A stretch of DNA of 64,000 nucleotides, from assembly GCA_012295275.1 (NCBI GenBank), contig CM022677.1, positions 3,726,468 through 3,790,467 on the forward strand. Direction: 5' to 3'. This DNA comes from Chrysomallon squamiferum. Lineage: Eukaryota > Mollusca > Gastropoda > Neomphalida > Peltospiridae. The position numbers and the translations under genes are program-made. The notes below the pieces were generated by a model that was not told where the DNA came from, did not search any database, and worked only from the letters and a program-made list of their open reading frames with translations. How positions within the stretch are numbered: position 1 is the first letter of the stretch; every line of letters begins with the position of its first letter. Positions 47,060-60,890 of this stretch are shown here, one piece after another.

Positions 47060-49025
47060 ATGATCAGTCTCATTTTGCTAAGTGTATAATATTAAGTATG
47101 TATCAAACACTTTATTTTTGACTGAACTTTGTGTGTGTAATCAAGACCTATATACATCTGTGGTTACAGGATGTAAAAAGCTCTCCTAAAATAGAGTTCA
47201 AATTCTTTTGAATTATATTTTCTCCAAATTTGTTTTTCTTTTTCAGTTTGATCATGTTGCAAATAGGGTTTTTCCAGTAGAGCAGGTTTTGCACTGTCTT
47301 AGAATTGTCCTGTTTTTAAATGGGGCACAATCCACTAATAAAATGTGACTCAGACTTTTCTGGGATCCAGTTTTTTAGGATGGAATTTTCTTTTTTTCTT
47401 TTAACAAGAATTCCTAACTCATCCTACTTCTTGCTGAAAATAATGTAAACAAAAATACAATTTATAAAATTTTTATGACATAATTATCTGCAATTGATAA
47501 ATTTTTTGACTGATATTGTTGTCTGCAGCATATATTATATTATTTCAGTGTTTAAAATGTTTTAAATATTAGGAACATCCACTGAATTATTTATAATTTG
47601 AAAAATTTAATTTTAATTAGTAGATGGGTATTGAGAATGAGATAATTCTACACTGAGATGTACCCTGTTGTACCTAAAGTGAATCCAGTGACACATTTTA
47701 ATAATATTATAGCAAAAATGTAGACTGCTAATTCTATAATGACTGATTCTTGCTCAAGTAGACTGTAACATTTTTAAAATAACATTTAAAAAAATATATA
47801 TATCAACTCAAAAATAGTTTTGTACCAAAAAACAAAAAAAAGCACTAAAATAAGAAAATAATTGATGTCATTTTTTTTTTTCCCCTGTTTTTTATTATTA
47901 TTATTTGCATCGCTATTGTTAAAAGAGAATAACTTGAATACATCTGTAATGTGGTGTGCGTTAAAAAGATGAAAATTATAGTGCAAACTGAAGTAAATTG
48001 TTTTAAAGGATAACAAATGGTGCGAAATGTAAAGATTTTAAAAGACAGTAAAAAAATATTTTTAATGTGATGTATGCTCAGAGATAAGAAACAATACAGA
48101 CTCAGATAAATATGGTAGAGAAACATTTAAAAAATAATAAAATGCATGATGGGATACAACAAATATAATACAGAAAGGTGCAGCATTAGTAATAATGAAA
48201 TCAAGGTGAATGATGGGTAATAAAGAATGAGATGCATTATGGGTGGTGATGAATAATAACAGTTTGAGATGCTTGTTAAAAAAAAATAAATCACTGGTGC
48301 TTTATGGATGAATGAAGATTCTGATAATGGAAAGAATAAACTGATTTTTTTTTTAATGATTAAAAGACTAGATTCATAATGGGTCTAAAATTAAAATAGT
48401 TGCTGTTTTGAATATATATGTGACTTTTTATATTCCATATTTTCTGATAACATGCACTGTATTGTTGTTATATGTTGAGAAACATTATTTTCCATGGCAC
48501 AGAGAGGTTGTTCTTTTAATATATTTTATTTAGAAAAATAACTCATGATACTAAAATTATAAAAATGTATGAATCATACCTATGCATTTGTATAAAAGTA
48601 AGTTTAAAAAAAAAGAAAAAAAATTATATATATTTACCCCTTAGTTTTGTAATTTTAAAAACTTTATCAAACCTTTATACTGACTTATTTTGAAAAATAT
48701 TTTGATTATGTATTTTGTTACACACACTCGGTTTATTTACACATTTAAAACTTTTTAATCATTAATTCAAAGGATTATCTATTTCACTTTATTGATGTGA
48801 TATTATTAAAATGCATTTTATACATACACAGATATAGATACAGATAGATACACAATATTATAGATCATTTTACTTAATATATATTATTTAGTGGTGTACA
48901 TGAAACTTCAGATTTCTTTGTAATGTCTGGTACATAGAATCATTAAAGAAATACTCAAATCATTTTGTATTGTTTTCTTTATATTTCTTTTATTATTTTA
49001 CGTTTTTCTAATAATAATAATAATA

Positions 49026-49073
<48 letters not shown>

Positions 49074-50218
49074 TTATGTTGAATTTTGTTTATTTTTATG
49101 GTGATATTTATATATTTTTTATTATCATTATTATTATTATTTCAAATTAGTGCCCATGATGAAGTAAGCCTATCAGATAAGCGTATTTTAAAATAATTTA
49201 ATTCATCTTATTTGTTTCTAGTGAATAATAACGGATTATAAGATATCGTGCTTCGGTTAGCTCCTATGAACAATGAGTTTTTTTTTTTTTTTTTTTTTTC
49301 GTAGTGAATGAAAGAAAACACTATACCTCAAAAGAAAGACACGGTATATTACTTTTAATTTTTATTTAAGTATAATGTTGCAGTACCTCTGTCAAATCGG
49401 TGGAATTGGCTGCGATTGTAAACATTTACCCACATACGTAAGATAAAAAACAAACAGCATTTATTAAGTTAAATCTTTATCTAAATACATGTATCAGCAG
49501 ATACTGAACTATATTTTAGTGTCAACTGAGGATTTATTTTTCTCAGCGGATTAGAGGCAAAGTACATCCAAAAGTATTCTTGCTCCTAATTAACCCGAAG
49601 CAATGCGCTTCTGATAATTAAATGAATATGGCCCATAAAATGTCGGGAATTGGTAGTTCTTGGTGATGTCATCGGTTTATGTTGTATGCATAACGGCCAT
49701 TTACTTCCCTTGTTCGTTTCTGTTACGCAAACGACAGAGTAGGATGTACCATGTTCACGAAATTCCTCCCACGTATATCTGATTTATTATTAGATAATTC
49801 AGTAATACCTATTACAGCGTTTATCATCTGCAGTTCAGAATAAAACAAGTTTGACTAAATATTTATTCTTTTTTTTTTTTTAAATGGCTGGACATAAAAA
49901 ACAAACAAAAAAAAAACATTCAGTATTAGTGTTCTTGGGGGAAAAAAAAATCAAAGAGTGACTTCCACGTAAATTTATTTTTAGCCATCATTTATTTATA
50001 ATAAATGTGTAGACGCATACACGCGTAAATAAATTACTTATAGCCATATGTGTCATAACATATTCATTAACATAACGTAACGGTAATAAATATTCATAAT
50101 TTATTTGATATTCAGCAAGATCGACATTAATACAGATATACTGAAAAGTAACATAATAAATGTGATAATCATGAAAAAAAAAGAAAAGATTCAAGTCATA
50201 TAACATAGAGGTGTGTTA
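47060..50218. other. AT-rich intergenic DNA, no gene recognised
   Basis: Contains 'atgatggg'-type short strings near 48130-48250, (TTA)n at 49028-49072 and a slightly more GC-rich, CpG-bearing patch at 49380-49790 with a CRE-like GTGATGTCATC near 49660. The patch could be regulatory, but no exon is attached to it. Confidence 0.45.
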
Positions 50219-50219
50219 G

Positions 50220-50221
<2 letters not shown>

Positions 50222-50307
<86 letters not shown>
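50222..50307. repeat. (GA)n microsatellite
   Basis: About 43 GA units directly before a 79-codon open frame. Confidence 0.97.
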
Positions 50308-50311
<4 letters not shown>

Positions 50312-50318
50312 AAAGATT

Positions 50319-50558
50319 ATGAATCTGGAGCAGAAAATCTGTGTTTTTCAAATCGCTGAAACAAGAGTCAACACGAACAATGGAAGTCGAATCCCCTTGA
50401 CCGTCCTTGTACCCACGCCTGATTCATTTACTTCTACTGGATTAAAAAATTTTATTTTCCCAGCCGGTCATGTGATTTATAAGCAGGAGGTCAGCATTGT
50501 GACCCGAGGCGTGGTTCATGAGATAAGGGGTCGGGGTTGGAAAATGAAAGAAAAATAA
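50319..50558 (+). other. 79-codon open frame, unidentified
   Basis: A GC-richer island with an ATG-led frame (SRIPLTVLVPTPDSF, then AGHVIYKQEVSIVTRGVV). No family, no signal peptide and no flanking splice site make it persuasive. It may be part of an unrecognised transposon or chance. Confidence 0.2.
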
Positions 50559-50559
50559 A

Positions 50560-51393
50560 CATAAAATAAACATAAAATATTAGTCTTTGAACAGTTTGAA
50601 TTACTAAGCCTATTTAACAATCACCAAGGATCTTCCATCTTTCTTTCAATAAAAAAGAAAGAATGGAAGAATTAAAAAGGAATATTATTATTATTTAATT
50701 AATTAATGTGTGTGTACGTCTACGTATATATGTATCTAGTTATGTTTGTATTTTTGTATGTATATATGTATACATGTAAGTATGTCTGTATGTATGTATG
50801 CTTATAAATTATATGTATACGTATGTGTGTTGCATATGTGTATGTGTTTATGTATTTTTGTGTGCGTGTTTGTGTGTATGTGCATATATCTGTGAGTGTA
50901 TTGCATATATGTCTATGTGTATGTGTGTGTATATGCATGTGGATTTATGTATGTGAATATATGCGTGTTTGTATACGTATGACTGTGGTGTGCATATGTA
51001 AACAAAGGAAAGTTCATAAATTAATATTTAACTGATTCCACGGTGGTATGAATTGACTGCACCTAAATCATTATTTTTATATAATTTAAATTAAAATATT
51101 TAAATAAACCATTTGTCTTAAGAATATTTTGTTTTCTTTTTAAAAAAAAATTTTTTGTTTAAATGTCAAGTACTGATCTTATCAAACTGTTTGAATGAAA
51201 AAGATAGAATTGTCCTTTTGGATGATAAGCGCCCCGCTTGACTGGGTTTGTCTAAACAAGCATGACTGTCTTATCTTTGTATACCTGCACACGTTGATTA
51301 CAACAACAAACGTTGTTATAAACATTTTACAAGATACTGACAGCTGATCAAACATTGTTCCCTATGTACATATGGGAGAGAGGGTTACAGAGT

Positions 51394-51467
<74 letters not shown>

Positions 51468-52528
51468 CAATCGATGAAGATAGAAATAAAATAATTTATA
51501 ACAAACAGAAAAAGGACGTAAGAAAAGAAACAAAGAAATAGCCTATATAAAAACAAAAGTAACAGTTGTTTTCTCAATGTTTGTTTTACGTTATATAGGC
51601 TACCAGTTATATACGAATAAAAAACATCAGTAATAGAAATTTATACGAAGATACAAATTCTACTTCAAAATACTTAGCTACATTTAGTAAATATTATAAA
51701 GCACTATCACATAACACCACGCGCAAACAAACGCGCGCGCGCGCAAACATCAGAAGAAATGAGACAATATAATTCACGCACTTTGTATAATTTATACACA
51801 TCTTTCGTTTTATCGTGATTTCAAAAGACTGTTTCAAATTGAAGTGGGAGATGGAACGCGCGGTTACAAATTCCCTGTCACGTTTTGTTCTAATGTTTAA
51901 CCTGACAATGTGAGTCATGTATTAATCATTTATTTTGCATTATTCATATGGTAAATAAAAGATAAAGGAACAACACAAACACTAACACGATAATCAGTGA
52001 TTTAATGGAGCAAATCCACGACTTCAGAAAATGGGATGCTGTAATTGAATATATATGTTTCAAGTTATAATAAATTTCTAGTATAAATTAAAAAATAAAA
52101 TATTGGTCTAATAATAATAATAATAATAACAAATAACTAAATAAATAAATATATACATATAAAGAGATAAATAAATAAATAAATAAAATAAAATAAAATA
52201 AAATAAAATAAAATAAAATAAAACAAAGACAAAAAAACGTACCGTTGCAAGAACGTTTTTCACAGATGCATTTTGGCGTTTGATTATGATTGTGGAATGT
52301 TGGCATTTTTCTTATCCCAGGACGCTGTAACATTCACATTCATTTCTGAGAGGACTGCTTGATGCAGCCGTGGCATGTTTTGAAAGATTCGTAAGAAAAC
52401 ATAAAATTGTTTATACTGTCATCAGATATTAGTAATATGAAGAGTAAACGACCGAGAGGTCAGTTTTGAAAAACAGAAAATGTCGACGTGATTGATGTAG
52501 TACACTGTGTCGTTGTCAGTGGATGTTG

Positions 52529-52615
<87 letters not shown>

Positions 52616-52883
52616 TTTATATATATATAGATAGACAGACGGACAGTCAGATACACACACATTTAAATATAGCACATACAAACATACATATATTAATGCA
52701 TTCATACATAAATACATACATATATCAGACACACAAACACATACATACACACAAACACATGCATTCGAATACACAAATACACACACATACATACTACATA
52801 CATACATACAAACATACAAACATACATACATACATACATACAAACATACATACATACATACATACATACATACAAACATACAT

Positions 52884-52914
<31 letters not shown>

Positions 52915-53700
52915 TACATACAAACATACATACATACATACATACATACAAACATAACATACATACATACACACACACACACACACGCATACACATACAC
53001 ATACACACACATACATACATACATACATACATACAAACATACATACATACATACATATATATACATACACACATCTGACGGGGTTTGTGAGGTCGTGACT
53101 GGACTTTGTCCTCCTGTGACAGTGCGTTCCCGAATATTGTGTCTTACCAGAGTCTAATCAGATGTACATAAGAGAGAAAATTTCCAGTCCTAAAATACAG
53201 ATATGCATACATACATACACACAGGTTAGTCAGTACCATCCTCTAACTAATAAGAAAGTTTGACTGTAACAGGTAGTAAGAGTATTTACAGTAGTGGTAG
53301 TAGCAGCATCATAGGACTAATTGTAATAGTAGTAACAGTATCAGCACCACCATTACTACTAGTTGTATCTGTTGTTGTAATTATTCTAGTAATAGTGGTA
53401 GCAGAAGCTGTAGAAGCAGTAGTAATAGTGGTGTAACAAAAGAAGAAAAACGACATACACACCTTATCACAAAAAAAGAAAAAAAAGACGAAAAAAAAAA
53501 AAAAAAAAGACATTCAACAAAAGAAAAACAAAACCAGAGCGACTATATTATTCTAATGATACATTACGCTCAGTCTGTCAGGAATTGTTTCACATTTAAA
53601 CTTGAGAGGCGGGACGACGTTCGGGCGTTACCTGTTTGAATAAGGACGCTGACTGCATTGCAGCTATGCAGGGCTTCGTTTGTCGTTATCATTTTTTTTT
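50560..53700. other. Simple-repeat-rich stretch
   Basis: Holds TATG/TGTA tracts (50700-50990), (GA)n at 51399-51464 and 52532-52613, a (TAAAA)n tract at 52184-52222, and a long (ACAT)n/(CA)n block at 52790-53060. Apart from the weak candidate at 52244-52333 no exon is supported. Confidence 0.6.
52244..52333 (-). other. Possible first coding exon, weak
   Basis: On the minus strand an ATG opens LQRPGIRKMPTFHN, then TPKCICEKRSC, and ends at a good donor (AACG|GTACGT). The short length and lack of family resemblance make it a candidate only. Confidence 0.2.
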
Positions 53701-54338
53701 TTTTTTACTGAGCCGTAGTGGGACGAACGTTCGATAAACTATCGCATTTCGTTTGGGAGAACGACATTATCGGCAGAGACAGCAGGTGGAATTGCTTTGT
53801 CTGCACTGAATGTCCCGAACCAGCCACAAACAACCGACAGATTTTGGAACGAAGCTAACATTATGTAATATAAGCAGACGTAATACTTATTATACGACGC
53901 GATAAAATTTCGTTGCGCTGGAAACCAGGGTGTGTTTGGGTGTTTTTTTAAGTGGTTTAGAGATTTACCCCTAAGAGACATGGGTTCGCTCGGTCGTGGT
54001 GATGTCATTTCATTTACCTGGATGTTCAAGTGATACGGGTTTTCGTTAACCTTTGAAATTTAAACGTTTATAAAATGTGTATCCTGTTCTGACTGAGCTG
54101 GGGTTTTTTTTATGCCAACGCCTATGGATTAAACTATATGATGTCATTTGTGTTTCGCAATTCAAAAGTTTAAATAATATATATATATATATAGAGAGAG
54201 AGATATCTTGAGCTATTAATTAATAGATTTAGTAGTAATAAGAAGAAACCACGTTCTGTTTATAGTGCTTTATCAACAGTTTAACTCAATTTGGATTTTT
54301 TTACCTTAAGGATACATTTTTGAGAAACCGTCACCAAA

Positions 54339-54411
54339 ATGTCTTGGAATGTTTCTGTGGTGTTATTATGTATTGGCATAATTGTACTGATGTTAGACTG
54401 TACAGCAGCTG
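54339..54411 (+). CDS. Signal-peptide first exon of a downstream gene
   Basis: ATG in a favourable context (A at -3), then MSWNVSVVLLCIGIIVLMLD and CTAA, a textbook signal peptide with a hydrophobic core, ending at a strong phase-1 donor (GCTG|GTAAGT). A signal-peptide exon ending in phase 1 is how many extracellular multi-domain genes begin, and it is phase-compatible with EGF exons like those in this window. The next exon was not found before 64000, so the gene probably continues beyond the window or is interrupted by rearrangement. Confidence 0.65.
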
Positions 54412-54854
54412 GTAAGTAAATTTAGTTATATTATTATTGTAAATTGAGTTTCGGTAGTACCTGCTAATGAAATAAGCTATGGAACCTTATTTACTTTATT
54501 TTTATTTTATTTAATTTAATTTTATTTAATTTTTTTTTTTTTTTTTTTTTTAAAAGACTCACTCTGTTTGTAAGTCTGTCACCGTTTCTGTCTCTCACTG
54601 CTTCCCCCCCTCCTCCTTTCTCTAATTATTTTCTAATTTTAAAAAAAAATCTTTATCTTCAGTTTGGATCTCTGTTTAATTTTTACGATGTTGGAATTTT
54701 ATCTTCAATTTTATGAAGGCTTTTAACGATTGTCTGTGAAATATTATTCTTTCTATTTGAAATATTTTGTTTACGATCACAAACAATGCCACAAAACAAC
54801 TGGCAATCAATATAAAATACACTTTATTTACGAATCGAGGGACAGTTTTAAGGC

Positions 54855-55200
54855 GCGGCCAATATTATGTTCCAGATGAGTGTGTGTGTTTTTGTGTGAT
54901 CTGTGCATCTGTATTGTATATGTGAGTGCACGTGTGTTCTAAGGCGTGGCCAATATACTGTTCTGGATGAGTGTGTCTGGCGTGACTACGTGTGTATGTG
55001 TGAGTACGCATATTTTGTGCGTGAGTGTGTGTGTGTGTGTGTGAGTGTGAGTGTGAGTGTGAGTGCACGTGTGTTCTAAGGCATGGCCAATATACTGTTC
55101 TGGATGAGTGTGTCTGGCGTGACTACGTGTGTATGTGTGAGTACGCATATTTTGTGCGTGAGTGTGTGTGTGTGTGTGTGTGTGAGTTTCTACATCTGTG
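54855..55200. repeat. TG-rich tandem duplication, unit about 136 bp
   Basis: A block with 'gtgcacgtgtgttctaagg', 'cactgttctggatgagtg'-like and 'gtgtctggcgtgactacg' strings occurs twice (from about 54925 and 55061), with a partial third copy near 54853. It is non-coding, in the first intron of the gene starting at 54339 if that gene extends this way. Confidence 0.8.
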
Positions 55201-55372
55201 TCTCTGAGTACGTGTATTTGTGAGCATCTGATTTTACGGTACACTGTAAATATTATTCCACCATTTAATAAAAGAAGGAAACAAAATTTCCATAAAAAAG
55301 GAAAATATTCGGAAATGAATCAATTTCCAATAACAAATAAATACACTTTTAAGTGATATGAGTAAATGATCT

Positions 55373-55373
55373 G

Positions 55374-55434
<61 letters not shown>
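55373..55434. repeat. (TCTA)n microsatellite
   Basis: About 15 TCTA units. Confidence 0.96.
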
Positions 55435-55436
<2 letters not shown>

Positions 55437-55484
55437 CTGATTCAGACTATAAAACGAATCTTAATTATTCAATTTTGAATGTTT

Positions 55485-55735
55485 CCAGCCTGGTATATAT
55501 TTACCTGCCTGGTATATGCGTACCTGCCTGGTATATGTTTCCAGCCTGGTATATGTTTACCTGCCTGGTATATGTTTACCTGCCTGGTATATGTTTCCAG
55601 CCTGGTATATGTTTACCTGCCAGGTATATGTTTACCTGCCTGGTATATGTTTCCAGCCTGGTATATGTTTACCTGCCTGGTATATGTTTCCAGCCTGGTA
55701 TATGTTTACCTGCCTGGTAAATGCGTACCTGCCTG
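55485..55735. repeat. Minisatellite, unit about 19 bp
   Basis: About 13 copies of 'tggtatatgtttacctgcc', with the variants 'tttccagcc' and 'gcgtacctgcc'. Open frames through it are repeat artefacts. Confidence 0.92.
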
Positions 55736-55739
55736 TGGG

Positions 55740-55916
55740 GATATCTCTTGTTATTTATCTAGTCTATAAGATAAATTTCCATACTGTTTATCTCATGATT
55801 TATGTCTGATAAACAATTTTGTGAAATTCAGAAAGACAGATACATGATTAATGATTCATCTCATATCTGATAAACGTACAATAAACCATTCCTTATGAGG
55901 CAGATTTAGTTCAATA

Positions 55917-55960
<44 letters not shown>

Positions 55961-56153
55961 AATGCAAGACTACTGGTTAGAACTGGAAAAGACAAAGCAG
56001 TGTAACTTAATAAATGAGTAAATACTGATTTTAAAAAACTGCATATGAAATTACCGATAAGCATTCAGGGCTCAATAACATATATATATATAAACATATA
56101 CCAGGCAGGAAACATAAAAAAATTAATAATAATAGATTTATTTTATACTCTGA

Positions 56154-56197
<44 letters not shown>

Positions 56198-57335
56198 TAA
56201 CAGATGGTGTACAGTTTGTCTGTCACACAGTTTATGAAATATGCAGATCGTGGACTCTCATACTGCTTATCGCGTATCCTTCCTATACAAAAAGAAAAGC
56301 TTGTCGTCTGATCTGTTATCGCTTTACACCCATGTTTTTACACGATATCGCGCTCTGATCTGAAGGGCAGTCAGTGAGCAGTATATTTTATACAGTGGTA
56401 AGGATATGCAAGCATATATTATATTATGCTTGAATTTTTTTTATTTCCAGCAAAATGTTAATATCTTTTTTTTTTCATACTGTTTTTAAATATATATATA
56501 TATATATATATTTGTTTTACATGAAGTCGTGTATTCAAGCACGTAATATGTATATGTATATATATATATATATTAGTATCAATTTTTAAATTTATTTCTT
56601 GAAACTCAAAATATAGTAGATTTTTTCCGATTAGCAACAAGGAATCTGTAAGATGTACCTTCCCACAGGCAGGAAAACATTTATCGTTTTTTATTTTTTT
56701 ATTTTATATAAACCAGTAAATGGACAGCGTTTAGAACAGGAAACATTTAAGAGAATTGCTTCCATAAAGTATTTAGACTAGTATTTCCATTCAGTGAATT
56801 ACAGCTTCTCATCTGGGTTTGGCTAAATTTTATCATTCTTGCATCAGAGTATTTTAAAATAATTTTGTCAGCAGCGAAACCTATACCAGCGGTTTATTGT
56901 CACAACCGCAATGTAAAATATCATAGACAGATAAGGCTGCTGTAATTTCAGCTAGCTATACAGGAGTCTAAATGATACGAGATATTAAAATATTAAAACA
57001 GATGTTTGGATTATTATCTTACCACCGAGTGTTTACTTTATGAGGTTAAAGTCTGAAATGAAGATGGTTAAATGTCATAACGCTTATCAGTTTTCTACTT
57101 TTCTCTGTTTGACTCGGGAAACAGTAACAAATGAAAATGGGTATAACAAGATGATGTCAAAAGATGTAAACAATCCTCAGTAATAATAATAACTGTCATC
57201 GTGATTTCTAAATTAAGCAAACCGTCTTTCATTATCTGACTGTGTAGCCCCATTGTAGTCTGTTGGATTGACGACTTGTTTGATGTCAAGCTGATACAGG
57301 AACTTTCGTATTTAAGTATACTTCTTTTCCATATC

Positions 57336-57380
<45 letters not shown>

Positions 57381-58655
57381 AAATTAGTCTTTCAGTGCAA
57401 ACACAACAGCAAAGTTCACCTTTGACCTGAGTTTAAGCTAGTCCACACAGTATGTGGCTGTGAGGTTTTAAGTTGTCATTGGCGAATTGGGGCGATTCCT
57501 CGTACATCAGATATTATGGAAAGTCCTGCCCTGCCTGTAGTAAAGTGGTAATTAGTGTTCTGATCGTACTGGTGAGATATAGTTAAGTGCTCTTTGTTGA
57601 CTGAAACAGAGTCTGTGCAGAGTAGATCCAGTTGACAGATTACCAATTAGGAGTAGACTACAGACTTACTGTACAGTCTTGAAATCGTTATTTCACATAT
57701 ATACCACTGCTAATTGAAAATTAAAGCAGCTTTCCATTTTTAGACTGTAGTCACAATTGATTTGTAATGCAAGAAACCGATGTCAGAAGAATAATCGCAT
57801 CATTAATCTAAAATAGGCTTTAATTATATCGTATTGAATTTCCCACAGTCATCTAATATTATCTGATTGTAACGGCTTGGTACAATTAGCAGTGTATCTT
57901 CGTTTGTGGCACTGTCGACCCTAGGTCGATTCTCCTCGGCTTATCTCTCAGTATTTTATTAGAGACCGCACTGAAAGTATTTACAAAAGGTTAATGGAAA
58001 TATGTTCGAATTTGTTTGATTACTGCATGTCAAGAATATTAATGAAACCAGATACTGACATCGAACAACCGATGACATAAAATTAATCAACGTGCTTCAA
58101 TGGTGTCGTTAATCAAAACAAGCGTAAACAAGCATTTTCATTTCCGGTTACCTTTTTTTTCATTCTTTTTATTTTTTTTTTTTTTTTTTTTTTTCTTTCG
58201 TTCGAATATCAGCTACTTTTATTCTACTTTCTTTAAAAGTGCGGATTATATTGTTCACAAATAAAATATACTGCGAATAGCAAATACAATAAATTCCGAA
58301 GAATCTCGTATGTTAACTGTAAAATAGTTTTATTTTTTTTATTAACATATTCGTTGTATTTTTTATATATATATATATATTGTAATATTTCAGAATCAAA
58401 TAAATATTCAGAGAAGTCTAAAGTTACTGCGGTATACAGAATATTAATCGAAACACAAATTCTCGAGAGATTTCGTTCAGAGAAGGTTTTCATTTAATTC
58501 TTCCTGTCTGTTTAGTTTCCGATGTGAATTAATTTCGTTCGAAAACTAATGGTTTGATCTGAACTGAAGCACGACATTTTAATCACTTCGACGCAATTGT
58601 TGTTTTAAAAATACTGTTGAAAGATTAAACTAATGCAATAATATATTGATTATTT
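55740..58655. other. AT-rich stretch, no exon recognised
   Basis: Contains pure poly-A tracts (55923-55959, 57341-57378), TA tracts (56158-56187) and otherwise non-repetitive sequence without convincing coding potential. Confidence 0.5.
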
Positions 58656-58814
58656 GTAATGGAACTCATTTTTTATCCTGAACGTTATTTCCACCACAGT
58701 GACTGCGTTCCTCTTTTCTCAAATCGAGGATTTGCCCCTGAAATATACGGATTTGTTAAGAGATGTGAAACGTTATTTGTTACACTTCTGTTTCACAGAT
58801 GTTACATAAATGTT

Positions 58815-58818
<4 letters not shown>

Positions 58819-58901
<83 letters not shown>
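58819..58901. repeat. (GA)n microsatellite at the start of segment copy 2
   Basis: Similarity to copy 1 begins in or just after this tract. It is the partner of the GA tract at 13507-13573, where copy 1 is fused to the inverted mucin exon. Confidence 0.95.
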
Positions 58902-58905
<4 letters not shown>

Positions 58906-58961
58906 TATGGATATGTTTGTATATGAGTGTGTATACATTTTTTACCAATACTTTCACTCAT

Positions 58962-59004
<43 letters not shown>

Positions 59005-60442
59005 TTATTATTATTATTTATTTTGTTTTATTTTATATATATATATATTTTTTTTTTTTTCGCTTTCCTCTGGTAACTGTTTTATTATTTTATTTCTGTA
59101 AAATGAATTTTAAACAACAGCAGCAACGATATTAATAATAAAAGCATCAACAACAACAACAAAATAACCAGTTAGATAATACATATAATTTTAAAAATAA
59201 TGATCTCAAGACGCCGTTTAAATGTCTATTTTTATTCACCGATTTTCTTGTAGACACTTCAAAAATCTCTAAACGTTCGAGGCTTATGGCAAACAGCCTT
59301 TTATTACAAGCTTCATAAACACCGTGCGCATGGCAACAGATGGTTACTAGGTACGTGATTTAATATCTTACGTCAGTGAGAGTTATTACTATCATTTCGT
59401 ATCGAACCGCCTCGCTAAACGGCGCACGCTGTTTCATAGTAACTGACTGTAAGGAAGAAGCGAAATAAATGTATGTTTAACGACACCGCGACGTCGTTGA
59501 AATGCTGGGACGTTCACGTCGTTAAATTAATGACGTAGTCTCACGGATCAGTTCGTATAGAACAACGACAGGGGGAGTAACTGTGATTTTTGAATGTGTA
59601 CTCTCTACAGCGTTCGGTAAAGCTTCACCAATGAGTGCAAGGCAAAGGGAAATAAATTGTTGTTTATGACGTAGTTAAAGTGGTATGCGTGCAAGTATGC
59701 ACGTATGTAAAAACATATTATATGGGTGTGTCTGGGTGTCTGTTTATGTATACATACGTATGTAACAACGTGTGACTGCGTGTATATTTGTAAATTTCTA
59801 TTTATTGACCCATTACCATTTAACATGACTTATAAATATACAAAAATAAATAAAATTAAAAAAACAACACAAAAAACCCACAAAAAAACACAAAACCCCT
59901 CCAACAAACAAATAAATAAATAACGCTAAAACTCACTCACTCAGTTTGACGTTAAGAGATGTTTATTGATTCATTACCCTATACGACCAATCAATTAAAG
60001 GGCATTATTTAATTCAGTGTATAGAAATCGTTACTACGACAACGCGCTACATAGACATTAATTAGTATAGTTTGCTTTTGTCAATAAACGATAAAGAATT
60101 TCCGCGTTGTAAGTTGATACCACAAGGTCGGCTGTAAATAATACTCAGGAAAAGAAGTGTAATAAAATGAAAAAAACAACAACAACAAAACAACAATAAT
60201 AAAAATAAAATATAAAAAATAAATAAATAAAATAATCGTCAAATAGGAAATAACAACAACAACAAAAAATCTTTATCTTGTTTTAATAGATTGAGAGAGA
60301 ACAGTACAGACAGACAGATAGAGAGAGAGAGAGATACAGACAGATACTTAATTCACAACACGTGTATTAAAGGTTATTTCAATAAACGGCAACTATTAAG
60401 TCATATTTTGAATAATCAGCTTGCATGATTCCTGCTGTGAAT

Positions 60443-60651
60443 TTAATCCACAAAAACTCCTTTGTCATGACCACCAAGGCGATTGTTCGAATAAGACACG
60501 CCTTTCATTGAACATACTTCCTGGATGCCGTCTTTAACCCTTGGCCTGGGAGAGAAGTTAACACCACTTCGTTTCAAAGTTTGCAAATGATTCCCTTTGA
60601 TCCCGGCTGTTCTTTTTATCTTTACGGCTTTCGGAATGTTTGCTATTAGTT
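60443..60651 (-). CDS. Exon-like reading frame in segment copy 2, unidentified protein
   Basis: Counterpart of 15167-15378, three bases shorter by loss of one His codon and with one replacement (His to Pro at the CTCACAG/CTCCCAG site). The frame stays open to the same TAA (60443-60445). Product unknown. Confidence 0.45.
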
Positions 60652-60788
60652 CTAGAACACCAGTGTTTTAAAAGTTTTATTGCATGACTATTTTCATTAT
60701 TAGAATTTGACACTTTTTTGTTTTAAAGTATTATTTTCTTTGAATTTTATCTTCTAGTCGCAAACACACCCAAACACTAATGCACGTG

Positions 60789-60890
<102 letters not shown>

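Noticed and set aside
46822-47121. Open frame across the gap
   Set aside because: Most of it is unknown bases.
52460-53157. Frames of 204 and 216 codons on opposite strands
   Set aside because: They translate GA and ACAT/CA repeats; the non-repeat parts show no protein family.
53739-54029. 96-codon minus-strand open frame
   Set aside because: No recognisable family, no splice sites and no supporting context. It lies in the likely promoter or 5' UTR region of the plus-strand signal-peptide exon.
55475-55809. Repetitive hydrophobic frames (YLPGICFQPG type)
   Set aside because: Artefacts of the 19-bp minisatellite, open in all three frames.
57095-57289. 64-codon minus-strand frame
   Set aside because: No family resemblance and no splice or promoter context; compatible with chance.
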